Positions 40,240-49,202 of a DNA stretch of 64,000 bases are shown here, one piece after another. Within the stretch, counting starts at the first letter, position 1, and the number at the start of each line of letters is the position of its first letter. Origin of the DNA: Lethocerus indicus (taxonomy: Eukaryota > Arthropoda > Insecta > Hemiptera > Belostomatidae). Position numbers and translations under genes: made by a program. The notes below the pieces were generated by a model, which was not told where the DNA came from, searched no databases, and saw only the letters and a list, made by a program, of their open reading frames with translations. Location: the NCBI GenBank assembly GCA_019843655.1, contig JACDQD010000006.1:25686246-25750245 (forward strand). Direction: 5' to 3'.

Positions 40240-40560
40240 TTGCCCAGGGTTACTGTCCAACAGCCGTCCGTCAGTCGCTGTTCCCGTTCACCCTTTCGAT
40301 TATGTCACACCCGATTATTACGTCGTATTTTCGGCTGGGCAACGTCGCGACGTGTACCGCGGCAGTTCCCGATTTACCGGTCAGTCCGGAGTGGTATCTT
40401 CGCCTCGCCCTGCAGACGTTCCACTCCGGTCACGGTTCTGACCGTACATTTACACGGGTCTCCCGATGTGGTTCCCGGAATTTCGCATGCCGCAGGCGAG
40501 ATCAACGTGGAATCGGACCCCGTATCTAGAAGGGCCCACAATCCCAGGACTTAATATAGA
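40240..40560 (-). CDS. aspartic protease domain of pol
   Basis: The minus strand encodes LDTGSDSTLISPAACEIPG at about 40528-40472, the catalytic D-T-G with the expected following strand. YDVIIGCDIIE follows at about 40325-40293, which corresponds to the hydrophobic-hydrophobic-G-x-D motif of retroviral-type proteases. The domain lies between gag and reverse transcriptase as expected. It would act as a dimer that matures the Gag-Pol polyprotein. Confidence 0.75.
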
Positions 40561-40913
40561 TCACGGGCAGCAAGCCTGGTCGCGCACACTCGGGTGAAGC
40601 CCCGTTACCCCGGTGTCCGCTGCCCGTGTGCCGAGACCACTCACCTCAGCTGGAGTGGCGTCGTCCGCCGGATTCCGGCCGTTGTTTCTGCTCCCTTCTC
40701 AACCTCCCTCTCGCTCGAGCTCGACGACGCCGACGATGACCTCTGTGAGCCTCTTCCAGTGAACCGTTGCGGCCTTTGTTCGTGGATGAAGTCTTCAGAG
40801 TCCGACGAACCTGAAACTGACGAACTTATATTCTTTAATACGTGGTCCTTCGTGTTCCGCGATCCTTCGCTCTCGCTCGTCTTCTTGTCGCCGAGCAGTC
40901 CATAGGTTCGCCT

Positions 40914-41816
40914 CTAGCCGCCGCCGCGTACGAGACCGGCTGTCTGAACCGGGAGCGCATCATGGGGCATTCTCGCGCGAAGTGTCCTCTTCTGCGCACT
41001 CCAGCATACCTGTGGTCGCTGTTGTTTCTTCAGCCGGTCTTGTACCCGGAAGTTGGGGTTCCTAGGTGGTTTAGGAACATTGACCAGCGGCTGTTGGTTC
41101 CTGGACGCGGGGGCGGTCCGTCTGTCGAACCTCGCCGGCCTCTGCTGGCGTCTGTCCCTTCGTGACACCACCTCCGTCCAGCACCTTGTCTCCTCGTTCT
41201 CCGCCCGGATCGCCTCCAGAGCCTCATTGAACCCGGTGCGGCCAGACGGTGTTGCTCTTATCGTTTTGGCCAACGTGTGATTAACACCATTGGCCAACAT
41301 TTGTTTAGTGAGTTCTAGCAGAACCAGTTGTGATTGGTCCCGTCGCCCGTTCCTTCGACCGCCGAGCCTATTTCCTCCAGGGCGGGTCGCACTTCCTCCA
41401 TAACCTTGACGGCGTACGCTAGGTGGCTCTCTCCTGGTTCGCGCTCCATTCTAAAGATCCTTGCCCACCGTCTCCAGATCGAGGCCCTCGACCCAGCGTA
41501 GTGTTCCTTCAGCCGGTTTCGGACCTCGATCCAGGGCTGCTGGACCCGCAACCCGATTTCCCGTAAGACGGACCTATCGATCCGCCCCACGAGATCCTCC
41601 ACCAGTGGCGTGCAAAGTTCCGGCGGCAGCCTGCCGTCACAATTTCTTTGTGAAGGCCGTCCCTTTCTAACCACTCGGTGAGGTCGCGGGCCTGACCTCG
41701 AACGGCCACAGGTTACCTATTCGCACCGCCAGATAGGATGTCCTATGATTCTGTGCGGCCATCCATGCCGCCGTTGTGGCTGCGTCCATGGTGGCCTGGT
41801 CGGGTGATTTGGCCAT
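40914..41816 (-). CDS. gag: gag of the gypsy-like element (frame-broken as assembled)
   Basis: The likely start is ATG at 41816 (MAKSPDQATMDAATT), about 150 bp after the primer-binding site. The frame changes near 41.70, 41.66, 41.31 and 40.98 kb. Segments readable in successive frames include a helical capsid-like part (IWRRWARIFRMEREPGE) and a basic nucleocapsid-like end. A CCHC zinc-knuckle pattern (CW.., then GHFARECPM) is visible at about 40.95-41.00 kb, but its two halves sit in different frames. Gag packages the element's RNA into virus-like particles. Confidence 0.7.
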
Positions 41817-41966
41817 GGTTTCTTTCACTATGAAGGTGGCTGGTTTAATGATCGTCTTCTTGCCGTCGGCCAGTTTTCCTGCTGAACAGACAGACACCGG
41901 AACCCCGCGCTCGAAGAGAGGTGTAACGAGAGAGAGAGAAAAAAAATTCCGGCTTCGCACTGTACT

Positions 41967-41985
41967 GTCCCGGGTTTCGGCACCA
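41967..41985 (-). other. primer-binding site complementary to tRNA-Phe
   Basis: The minus strand reads TGGTGCCGAAACCCGGGAC immediately inside the 5' LTR. This is the complement of the 3' end of insect tRNA-Phe (CCCGGGTTTCGGCA plus CCA), recalled from the known tRNA sequence. It fixes the element's orientation and the LTR end. Confidence 0.8.
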
Positions 41986-42233
41986 GTTAAACTATGCACG
42001 GGAAATTCTCTATTTTTAAAAAACGCCAAACTTTATTACAAGAAATGATATAAATGCGTAATACAAGATAATACACGAGGAAGTGCTCACAAACTCAAAG
42101 CTAGCTATCAACTGCCGGGCCTCTGCCCGGTTTACAATATATAACGATCATCTTAACAAAGGGCTTTGCCAAATCTATACGTTGTTTATTTACATCTCTT
42201 AATGCCGTTTGGGCTCCTGGCCCCCACTTAACT
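41985..42233 (-). repeat. 5' LTR of the gypsy-like element (complete, 249 bp)
   Basis: The LTR is bounded by inverted AGTTAA...TTAACT ends. On the minus strand it starts AGTTAAGTGGGGGCC next to the TA repeat and ends ...AGTTTAACT, directly abutting and sharing one base with the primer-binding site. It contains an AATAAA polyadenylation signal at 42037-42032. Positions 42034-42233 match the left LTR, with three single-base length differences and no substitution that I can see. Confidence 0.85.
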
Positions 42234-42248
42234 TATATATATATATAT

Positions 42249-42287
42249 AAATTGAAGTTTGCTGTACCAGCCCATAAACTATCTATT
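42249..42287. repeat. 39-bp direct repeat, right copy flanking the retroelement
   Basis: This is identical to 36747-36785. It lies immediately after the right TA tract (42234-42249) and continues into GTTTTTGTTAGAC, which is probably the original flank. Confidence 0.9.
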
Positions 42288-42289
42288 GT

Positions 42290-43875
42290 TTTTGTTAGAC
42301 GATTCAAATCACAAATAAATTTTGGAAATCCTCTCACAGGCTTGAGCCCAATTTAGTGAATTTTTCGGTAAATCATAATTTCCTAATACAAAATTTGAAT
42401 TTCTGATTGAAGACAATTCTATAATAGACGAATTAATATTTGAAGTATAGTTGTAGTACTTAAAATGCATTAAAATTAACTTGTTTTTATAGTAGTACTT
42501 TTATTATTCATTATATTAGCGCAGCAATAATAATATTGATATGAATTTTGTCTTCCACCAAATTAGTCATAAAATATGTTCCGCCATTATTTTTTTTCTA
42601 ATATAATCATAGTTGACATTTGCGGATTTGATGGTTGCAAATTGTTCAGAGTAATATTTCAAAGAATAAAAATCAAGTTTATTCTGTACGGGGATATTTA
42701 TTACCTCCCGATAAAGGGGTCGGTCTTAGGAAAAAAAAGGAATCCCCTTTTTGTCCGAAATAATCAAAGGGGTTAAAACCCAATTAACCGGTTGTAAACC
42801 CAATTAGGTGACAAAAGGCCGTTGTGCTTTCCTACTTTGGACTTTTTCTTTTTTGTTTCATAATATCACTTCTTCCGGTCATCTTTTGAAGTTTACTTTC
42901 CGTCTCCTTCTTTTTTTTCCTCGGGAACTTGAGTTTTCGTCGAACTCTGGATTTCCGCGGCGAATATTTAAATTGAAATGAAAACACTCTCTATCGGCTA
43001 ACTTATCGGTGCGATTGTCTTCTAAATACTAAACTCATTAATCATGTTAATTTTATACGATAAAAATAGAATGTAAAATATAATTACTGGGATATAATTT
43101 TCTGTTCTAGTAAGATTCGTTATACTTACATTCCCATTAGATTATAGAAGCTGTCGTATTAACAGGGACAATTATGCTAATTTACATATTCTTATTGCGG
43201 CACTCTGTACCAGTCTTAGAGCAACCTTTTCTGCAATTCTTGTTCGACTAATTATAATTCCATGCAATTTACTTACAAACATAACATCTAGGCGAGTGGG
43301 TAAAGTCTTGTATTTTACAGACTATTTGTAGTTGCAAAAGTAACATTATCACGGCCCCCCGTGGAGCGGAATAGATTTTGTCATTTCGTTTCTCTCTGGC
43401 CAAACAGAACCGGCGCTTGTATCCTACAAAGTCGCACATTGGAATTTTTTTGTCGAGAGAAATATTGTATTAGTAGTGCTAAATAGTACTAAAGAAAATA
43501 TCCCAGTGGACACAGCGGACTCAAGAACTGTTGCACTAAACATATATTCTAAGATAAAAAAGAGAATGGAAAATAAATGAAAACAGCGTGCAGTAACATT
43601 TAGCATTCTTAAAATAAAAATAACGAAAATAAAGAGTGCCCGCAATTTTACGAAGCGGGCGTACACTTTAAAATGAAATTGTAAGGGCGGAAATTTCAAG
43701 CTAAATTCGCGAGATCACTTTTCCGGGTTTTAAAATCTGTATTCTTATCCGGAATTCGTACCGATAAAGTGCTTTTTCTCAGGTTCCTGTTACAAGTGAC
43801 GGGAATTTTTCTAGAAAAAAACTGTGGGCGATGCAACATGCGAATTTCATGCAGACGTAATTCGACACTGAGATC
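42290..43875. other. AT-rich intronic DNA
   Basis: No gene or mobile-element signature is seen between the retroelement flank and the inverted repeat. Confidence 0.5.
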
Positions 43876-43878
43876 GCG

Positions 43879-43962
43879 CGCTCGCGAAATTCGGCAAACT
43901 TGAAACTTTTTCTCTCGTCCCCGCGCGTATTCTCGGCGACAGTTTGCCGAATTTCGCGAGCG
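43879..43962. repeat. perfect 22-bp inverted repeat with 40-bp spacer
   Basis: The arm 43879-43900 (CGCTCGCGAAATTCGGCAAA, then CT) is the exact reverse complement of 43941-43962. The spacer is pyrimidine-rich and unpaired. The folded form would be an about 84-nt hairpin, which is pre-miRNA-sized, but a perfectly paired stem is also what a small palindromic insertion would leave. Confidence 0.85.
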
Positions 43963-44536
43963 GCGCCGGCCAACGACAAGACGAACAACAATAACAACAA
44001 CAACAATAACAAAAAACGGACGAGACACTTCTAGAGGGAATTCGTTTCTGGTCTTTGCGTTTTTATATATATATAAAATTGTGACTCACTCTCTGTAAGG
44101 TGTTCCAGCATTCTTCCAGCGTCCGGTCAGAAATCACGCCTGACCGACTCTAGAGGATGCGCCCCAACGAGGAAAGAAGGGAACGGACAAGAAAAGAAAC
44201 AGAAAAAAAACAGCGTTAGTCAGAAACAAAAGAACAGACAGACAAAGCGTTAGTAGTTCTTTTATTGAGTTTTTTTTAAATTTCATATATCTATAGGGGA
44301 GGTAGCGACGCTAGGAGTACTGTCGAGTTTTTACGGTTTCGTTCGTATTTCGAAGTACCAAGAATGCTATGTATTGTATTTTTTTTTTTGGGGAGGGCGG
44401 CCGGGGACTTTGAGCGTAGTTGTGTCCCCGGCGAGAGGGTAGCGACTAGGAGAGAAGACCGCGTTGGAGTGAAGGGGTCGGCCGACGGGACGGGGGTGGA
44501 ACTGCGCCAGCGCAATCATCCCCTCCAGGGGCCCCC

Positions 44537-44558
44537 ACCACCGCCGCCGCCGCCGCCC
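44537..44558. repeat. short (CCG)n tract
   Basis: About six CCG units within C-rich DNA. Proline and glycine frames over it are artefacts. Confidence 0.8.
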
Positions 44559-44759
44559 CCACCCCCGACCAACTTATTTATACTGTCCCACTCTAATAGG
44601 GTCAACGCCTCTTTTTTTTCCCTTGCCTCCGCGGTGGAGGGGGGGCCGTGGGGTTGGCGGAGATGGGGCGCGGGGGTGTATTTTGTTTTGGTTTTTTTTT
44701 CGGCCGCCACCCCCCCTCGTCCTGACCTACAGAAAAAGTCGGTTGTTGTGCCGTGTTCC

Positions 44760-45650
44760 TAACGGCCCTCCGTTGATTTCGACGACCGGATCGCGTATTC
44801 CGCGAAATGTCAAAACCGGATATTGATATTTGATAAAAAATAAAGTACAGCGGCGGATCGGTTAAACTCGGGACTGAAGTGTCGACTTTCTAATTGCCGA
44901 CGCGTTACTATTTCCCGGAAGGCGGAAAATTACGGCGCGCTATCTATTTACCGGCGAGTAAATTTAAATACCGAGAAAAATTATAAATTCGGTCGAGATG
45001 CATCATACCGGAATCGGGCGAGCGTGAGTTTATAGTTTATTAAAAAAATATACGCGCTACCAAATTTATTTATATCAGTTAAGGAAAAATCGCGGACGGC
45101 CGGATATTTAAAATCCACCGTTGTACAAGTGTACATTCCGCGCGTACGTACAAAATTTAGAGGTGAATTCCCGTTTAAAATGTTGAAATTTCCGCAAATT
45201 AACGCTACCGAACATTTGAAGGAATTTAATTTTTTTTGTACCCGCGTATGTCACGATAAAAACTCTTCGACGGCCGGATTAAATAATTAAATTCGGATAT
45301 GTCGACGCGATTCCGTATCCCGCGGCATTAACTGTACCGTCACAATTATCGCGTTACGTTAAACTGTATCCGGTGACGGACGAGGGACGAGAAAATAACT
45401 TGTCGTAGCATCGCCTCTCGACTTCGTCGCGAAATATTTTGCACCGGCCGTCGATCGTAATGGAACGCGTCGAAAAATGTATTTTTTTTTAATATATCCC
45501 TTAAATTAGTCGTTCGTAATACGTCGGCGGTTAATTTATAAAACGCGAAATCCACCGTTAAATGGTTACGGTAAACGAGATTTGAGGACGAGGCGGCTTC
45601 GCGCTATCAACGGTCTGGACACCATGTGAGCGGAGCGGTCGTACTGATCG
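44760..45650. other. AT-rich but CpG-dense block downstream of the first coding exon
   Basis: CG dinucleotides are frequent although the block is rich in A/T and has no long open frame. It adjoins the polyglutamine exon and the GC-rich upstream block, so it may be part of the same unmethylated regulatory domain. Confidence 0.35.
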
Positions 45651-45993
45651 GCGCGGTGCCGCCGGTCTCCCTTACCGATAGTTAAATGCCCGAACCGGGG
45701 CTACAATATCAACGGATACTCGTCGGAGACGCGAAAAACGCACGCACAGGCACAGTGACAGTGATAACACTAGGGAGGCATTTGCGATGGGAGTTGCGGT
45801 AAACGCCCGACACTCAACTTCGAACTGAACTCGGATTATTTCATTGACGGCGGTTTATCACAGGCCGCGGCGGTCGTCTCCTCCTTTCGCCCGAGTGCAC
45901 ATTGTTATAAACCGAATCGGGGCGGATTAAATCTAAATAATAATAGCAATTAAATCGGAGGCTGTAGCGGCGCGAGCCGGAGGCCTCTGTTAC

Positions 45994-46355
45994 CTGTAGT
46001 TCGTTGACGAGTTTTTCCGTCATCGCTTTGGGGTCGGGCAGCAGCGCGACGCTCGACGAGACGCCGGCGACGACCACCGAGTTCTGGACATCCTGCTGCT
46101 GCTGCTGCTGGAGTTGTTGCTGTTGAAGCTGCTGATGATCGGAGGACTGGACCTGCTGCTGCTGCTGTTGCTGCTGGACCTGCTGCTGCTGTTGCTGTTG
46201 GTCCTGCGGCACTTGCTGCTGCTGTTGTTGTTGTTGCTGTTGCTGTTGCTGCATGGGGTCCTGCTGTTGCTGGTCCTGTTGGTGTTGTTGAGCCGCGACG
46301 GACGGGTCCTGGGGGCTGTGCGGCTGCTGTTGCTGTTGTTGTTGCTGTTGTTGGG

Positions 46356-46389
<34 letters not shown>

Positions 46390-46512
46390 GGGCGGCGGAG
46401 TCGGGCTGTGAGGCGGTTGGGGCGGTCCCCTCGCGCTCTGCCAAAAGTCCGCCGCCGGGTTCATCTTGAACACCGGCCTCTGTATGAGGACGGCCTCCTG
46501 ACCCGAGGACAT
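45994..46512 (-). CDS. dati: 5' coding exon of zinc-finger gene (polyglutamine-rich N-terminus)
   Basis: This is the putative first coding exon, read from ATG at 46512 to a donor CAG|GTAACA whose last exon base is 45994; 519 bp, 173 codons, phase-0 end. The frame has an in-frame TGA about 135 bp upstream and no ATG between, so 46512 is the first possible start. A second in-frame ATG at 46464 (residue 17, MNPAADFWQ) has a better start context (AAG before ATG). After a Pro-rich stretch, roughly residues 45-140 are almost continuous Gln, coded by mixed CAG and CAA, followed by a short ordinary segment ending KAMTEKLVNELQ at the splice site. Such Gln tracts are typical of insect transcription-factor activation regions. 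The link to the zinc-finger exons rests on strand, order and matching phase, not on homology of this exon, and the symbol is tentative. A GTG-started extension to 46635 is not needed. Confidence 0.6.
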
Positions 46513-46670
46513 CGGATCCGAAGACGTCGTCGAACGGAGGTCGAGCGGTGTGGAGATCGTGGTGAGGCCGGCCGGTGCGACTGGTCGGTGCGGACACGGT
46601 TGCCGCTGGGCGACCACTCTCCTAGCTGCGGACACGCCGGGCGCTGATCACGCTCCTCGGTCGGCCGCTC

Positions 46671-46676
46671 TTACAT
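46671..46676 (-). promoter_or_regulatory. ATG-TAA minimal upstream ORF
   Basis: On the minus strand an ATG is followed directly by TAA, about 160 bp upstream of the proposed start codon. If this base range is transcribed as 5' UTR, it is a start-stop element of the kind that can stall ribosomes. It also overlaps a donor-like AT|GTAAGA, so it could instead be a splice site. Confidence 0.25.
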
Positions 46677-47137
46677 AGCCCGGCCACCCAGACCACTAGA
46701 TACGCCGCTCCACTGAAACAATTACACTTGCTCCGTTATACCGCGAATGCGAGTCCTCGACTGTGCCGCGATATCACTGTTATATCACTAGGGGTCGGGT
46801 TCTTCTACTAACGGATGGGCCGGCGAGCGTTCGGAAGTAGGAGTCCGATCGACGGTGGTAACGATGCGAAAATGTAGACCGAAGTATATTTAACGGCGGT
46901 AGTAACCGGCGACCGTAGACGTAGACCGTCGACCGAACGAACGCGTAAGTAAAGATGGGGGTGCGTGCACCGGTGTGCGAGGTTCGCGGAAGACGCTTCT
47001 AGACTGAGACGCCTTCTAAGTAGCGGACCGACTTATACGGCGCCCCCCCGAGGAAAGCCAAGAAAAACCCCCCGCGCGCACACCACCCCGGGGGGAGAGG
47101 GGGCCCCGGAAAAAATATTCTCCTATTTCGTTTGTAG

Positions 47138-47206
47138 AGCGAGAGAGAGAGAGAGGAGGAGAAGGACGGAGTGAGAGAGAGAGAGAGAGAACGAGAGAGA
47201 GAGCGT
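47138..47206. repeat. (GA)n purine tract in the presumed promoter block
   Basis: Two GA arrays separated by GGAGGAGAAGGACGG. On the minus strand they read as CT repeats, the sequence recognised by GAGA-type factors in insects. Confidence 0.8.
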
Positions 47207-49088
47207 GTCGGTGTGAGTGCGTGTGTACGTGTGTGAGTGGAGGGGGTGTGTTAGTGGGGGAGGAGGGGGTGAGCCGGGTCGGCTTCCCGTGTAGGACTGA
47301 GGGGCCGCTGTGCGGGCGTCTCGGCGCCCTCCTCCCTCCGTCTTGCCTCCTCCTCCTCCTCCTCCGCCGCCGCCTCGCTCTCTCTCTCTCTCTTAGAAAA
47401 ACCCCCCTCTCGCCCGCCGCCCCCGCTCTCCGCCGCCGCCGCCTCCTCCCTCCCTCCTCCCGCCGTTTTCCTTACAGTTTTCCGCGCCGGCGTCTGGGGA
47501 GACCTCTCCCCACCACTATCCCCGGCCCCCCTCCCCTCCACGCTAAGATTTTCTCCCGCCTTACGGCCCCGCCGCCACGACGCCGTCTCCACCGGGGGCG
47601 CCCCTCCCCACCCGCACGCCACTTTTCCCCTATTTCTCTTCCGCTCGCCTACTCTCGCCTTCTCACCCCCAGTGTCCCTCTCCTCCCCTTCGTCTTCGCC
47701 CCGCATTTTTTCTCCCTCTCCTCCTCCGAACCCTACCGTCGACTGTCGTCTTCCGCGGGGACTCCGGACGATCCCCGGCCTCGTACCGCCGAGATAAATC
47801 CCGATACACACCGGTCACGCTCGCGTTCTCGAAACTATACATATCGGTGTAAAAGCCTAGCAGGGTGCAGGACTCGCGGAAAATAGAAGTACGCCCGGAT
47901 ATAGTTCGGGAGGTGACTAAGTGAAAACGGAGCGAACTAGTGAGAGGGGGCTAGTGGTGGGGTGGGGGGCCACCCCCTCCCCGGGTAAGATCGTCCCCTT
48001 TTTGAAGGGTCTCTTATGTTTGGCCGGGGGCGGCACACACGCGCCCCGCACGTGGACAGGCCGCCCCCACCCCGATGCGCCCCCGCCCGCTCCGCCCACC
48101 GCCGCCGCCACCCTACTACCACTAACACTTGTGCTAAAAGGGTGCCCCTGGCCGTCCCTTCAGTACCGTTCTACTCTTCGCTTGGCTCGCACTTCCTTGC
48201 TCCCACCTTTATACGTAGCTACGATTAGACTAGGCGCCCCGCCGCGCGCCCCTTCTACTTTCCATCTAAATCGCGACATTTTCTTACGAGAATATTTGCA
48301 ATTCCTATTAAAATCAGCTTCCGATGTAGATAATCCAACTTCGCGACGTGCCTCTGCCTTCTCCCGACCGGACGGACGGTTGTAACATATTTTTGTATCA
48401 TCAATTCGAATTCCCGCTAGGCCCGTAATGTGTTGTTCAACCGGTATTTGAGTGCGTTTTGTGTTAGCTGACTAAGGTGACATTAAACTAATGGCCGGCA
48501 GAAATGTCGAGTTCGCTTCTTCAAATTTCCAATAAATCAGTAACAATATAATATTTTTATTTAATTATCGAACGTGGCGTATTCCTCACAGTTTTTCCGG
48601 TTAATGTAGGCAGGGTCGTTTCTTTAGTGAGTTGGTTAGATTAAAGGAGACACTCTCACCGATGTCGTGTAGTAAAAGTATATGTTGGAAATCTCAAATT
48701 CGAGTTTGTTCGGGTGTTATTTCGGTATATTTAACCCATTTAGTTGGTCGGTATATTTTTTATAAATTTATAACTGAACTTCATTTCCTAATTTGGCATC
48801 GACTATTAAAGTTAGAGAAATGTTGAGATGAAATAGACCAGAATTAATTACGAGGTAAGCGTGGAGTTATAACTGTGGTGATAATGCGCGGAGTTAACTT
48901 GAACTATGTTCTACTAAGTTCATATTTGAACTAAGAAGGTTTCCTTATATTCTAACGTACAAAATAGATCTACTCTGCCCGTATTGTACCCTACATACAA
49001 GTACGATATCTCGAGGAATTTATGATTATGTGGTAGTAAAAACACATAAATGGAATAAAACATGCGTACGTATTGTGTGCATAAAGAC

Positions 49089-49089
<1 letters not shown>

Positions 49090-49146
<57 letters not shown>
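49090..49146. repeat. (TA)28 microsatellite
   Basis: Uninterrupted TA array directly downstream, on the minus strand, of the T-arm-like hairpin. Confidence 0.95.
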
Positions 49147-49149
<3 letters not shown>

Positions 49150-49173
49150 AAATAAATCGAAGAAAAACGTTCA

Positions 49174-49202
49174 CAGGGGTTGGATTCGAACCCGAACCCC
49201 TG
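49174..49202 (-). repeat. T-arm-like hairpin with B box next to a (TA)n tail
   Basis: The minus strand has GGTTCGAATCC (49192-49182), a perfect B box, inside an 8-bp inverted repeat (CAGGGGTT/AACCCCTG). A long TA array starts about 28 bp downstream in this orientation (49146-49090), like the tail of a tRNA-derived SINE. No A box is found upstream. Confidence 0.4.

Larger units (their letters stand above)
36782..42233 (-). mobile_element. Ty3/gypsy-type LTR retrotransposon, near complete, no env
   Basis: The element is about 5.45 kb, inserted in a TA microsatellite inside the intron and on the same strand as the host gene. The order on the minus strand is 5' LTR (right), tRNA-Phe primer-binding site, gag, protease, reverse transcriptase, RNase H, integrase with a GPY/F-like end, polypurine tract, and a truncated 3' LTR (left). 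The order RT-RNase H-integrase defines Ty3/gypsy rather than copia. AGTTAA...TTAACT LTR ends and insertion into TATATA fit the gypsy/17.6/297 group (established knowledge, from memory). Only about 220 bp separate the integrase end from the 3' LTR, so there is no env gene. The coding part is broken into several frames, but many breaks are length changes in homopolymers. Confidence 0.9.
18299..45993 (-). other. large first intron (about 27.7 kb) of the zinc-finger gene
   Basis: This is the interval between the donor at 45993 and the acceptor at 18299 if the three exons belong to one transcript. It is mostly AT-rich non-coding DNA with G/C homopolymers and simple repeats, and it contains a gypsy-like retrotransposon. 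Several small GC-rich islands (about 22.1-22.5, 25.0-26.5, 30.4-31.1, 34.4-34.7 kb) may hold undetected exons or regulatory DNA, but none shows a recognisable domain. Long first introns are common for insect developmental regulators. Confidence 0.45.
46513..48300 (-). promoter_or_regulatory. GC/CpG-rich presumed promoter and 5' UTR block
   Basis: This block lies upstream of the polyglutamine exon on the minus strand and is rich in GC and CpG, unlike the AT-rich DNA on either side. It contains GA/CT repeats at 47138-47206, which on the transcribed strand resemble GAGA-factor-type sites, and long pyrimidine/purine-skewed C/G stretches to about 48.1 kb. Its long open frames on both strands (for example 47221-47886 plus and 47251-47811 minus) are repetitive in composition and have no domain, so I read them as a consequence of low stop-codon density. 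No TATA box or initiator can be fixed with confidence. Confidence 0.4.

Noticed and set aside
45950..46597. Alanine/threonine-rich frame overlapping the polyglutamine exon
   Set aside because: It is another frame of the same repeat, with GCA/ACA codons, and is not compatible with the donor phase.
46114..46647. 177-codon leucine-rich plus-strand frame
   Set aside because: It is the antisense of the CAG/CAA repeat; CTG and TTG codons give Leu automatically.
47221..47886. 221-codon plus-strand and 186-codon minus-strand frames
   Set aside because: GC-rich DNA has few stop codons; both frames are Pro/Arg/Ser or Gly/Glu biased without a domain, and they lie in the presumed promoter block.
49174..49202. 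Functional tRNA gene
   Set aside because: Only a T-arm-like hairpin is present; no A box, anticodon arm or acceptor stem can be drawn. The same applies at 26698, 55595, 57366 and 60395.
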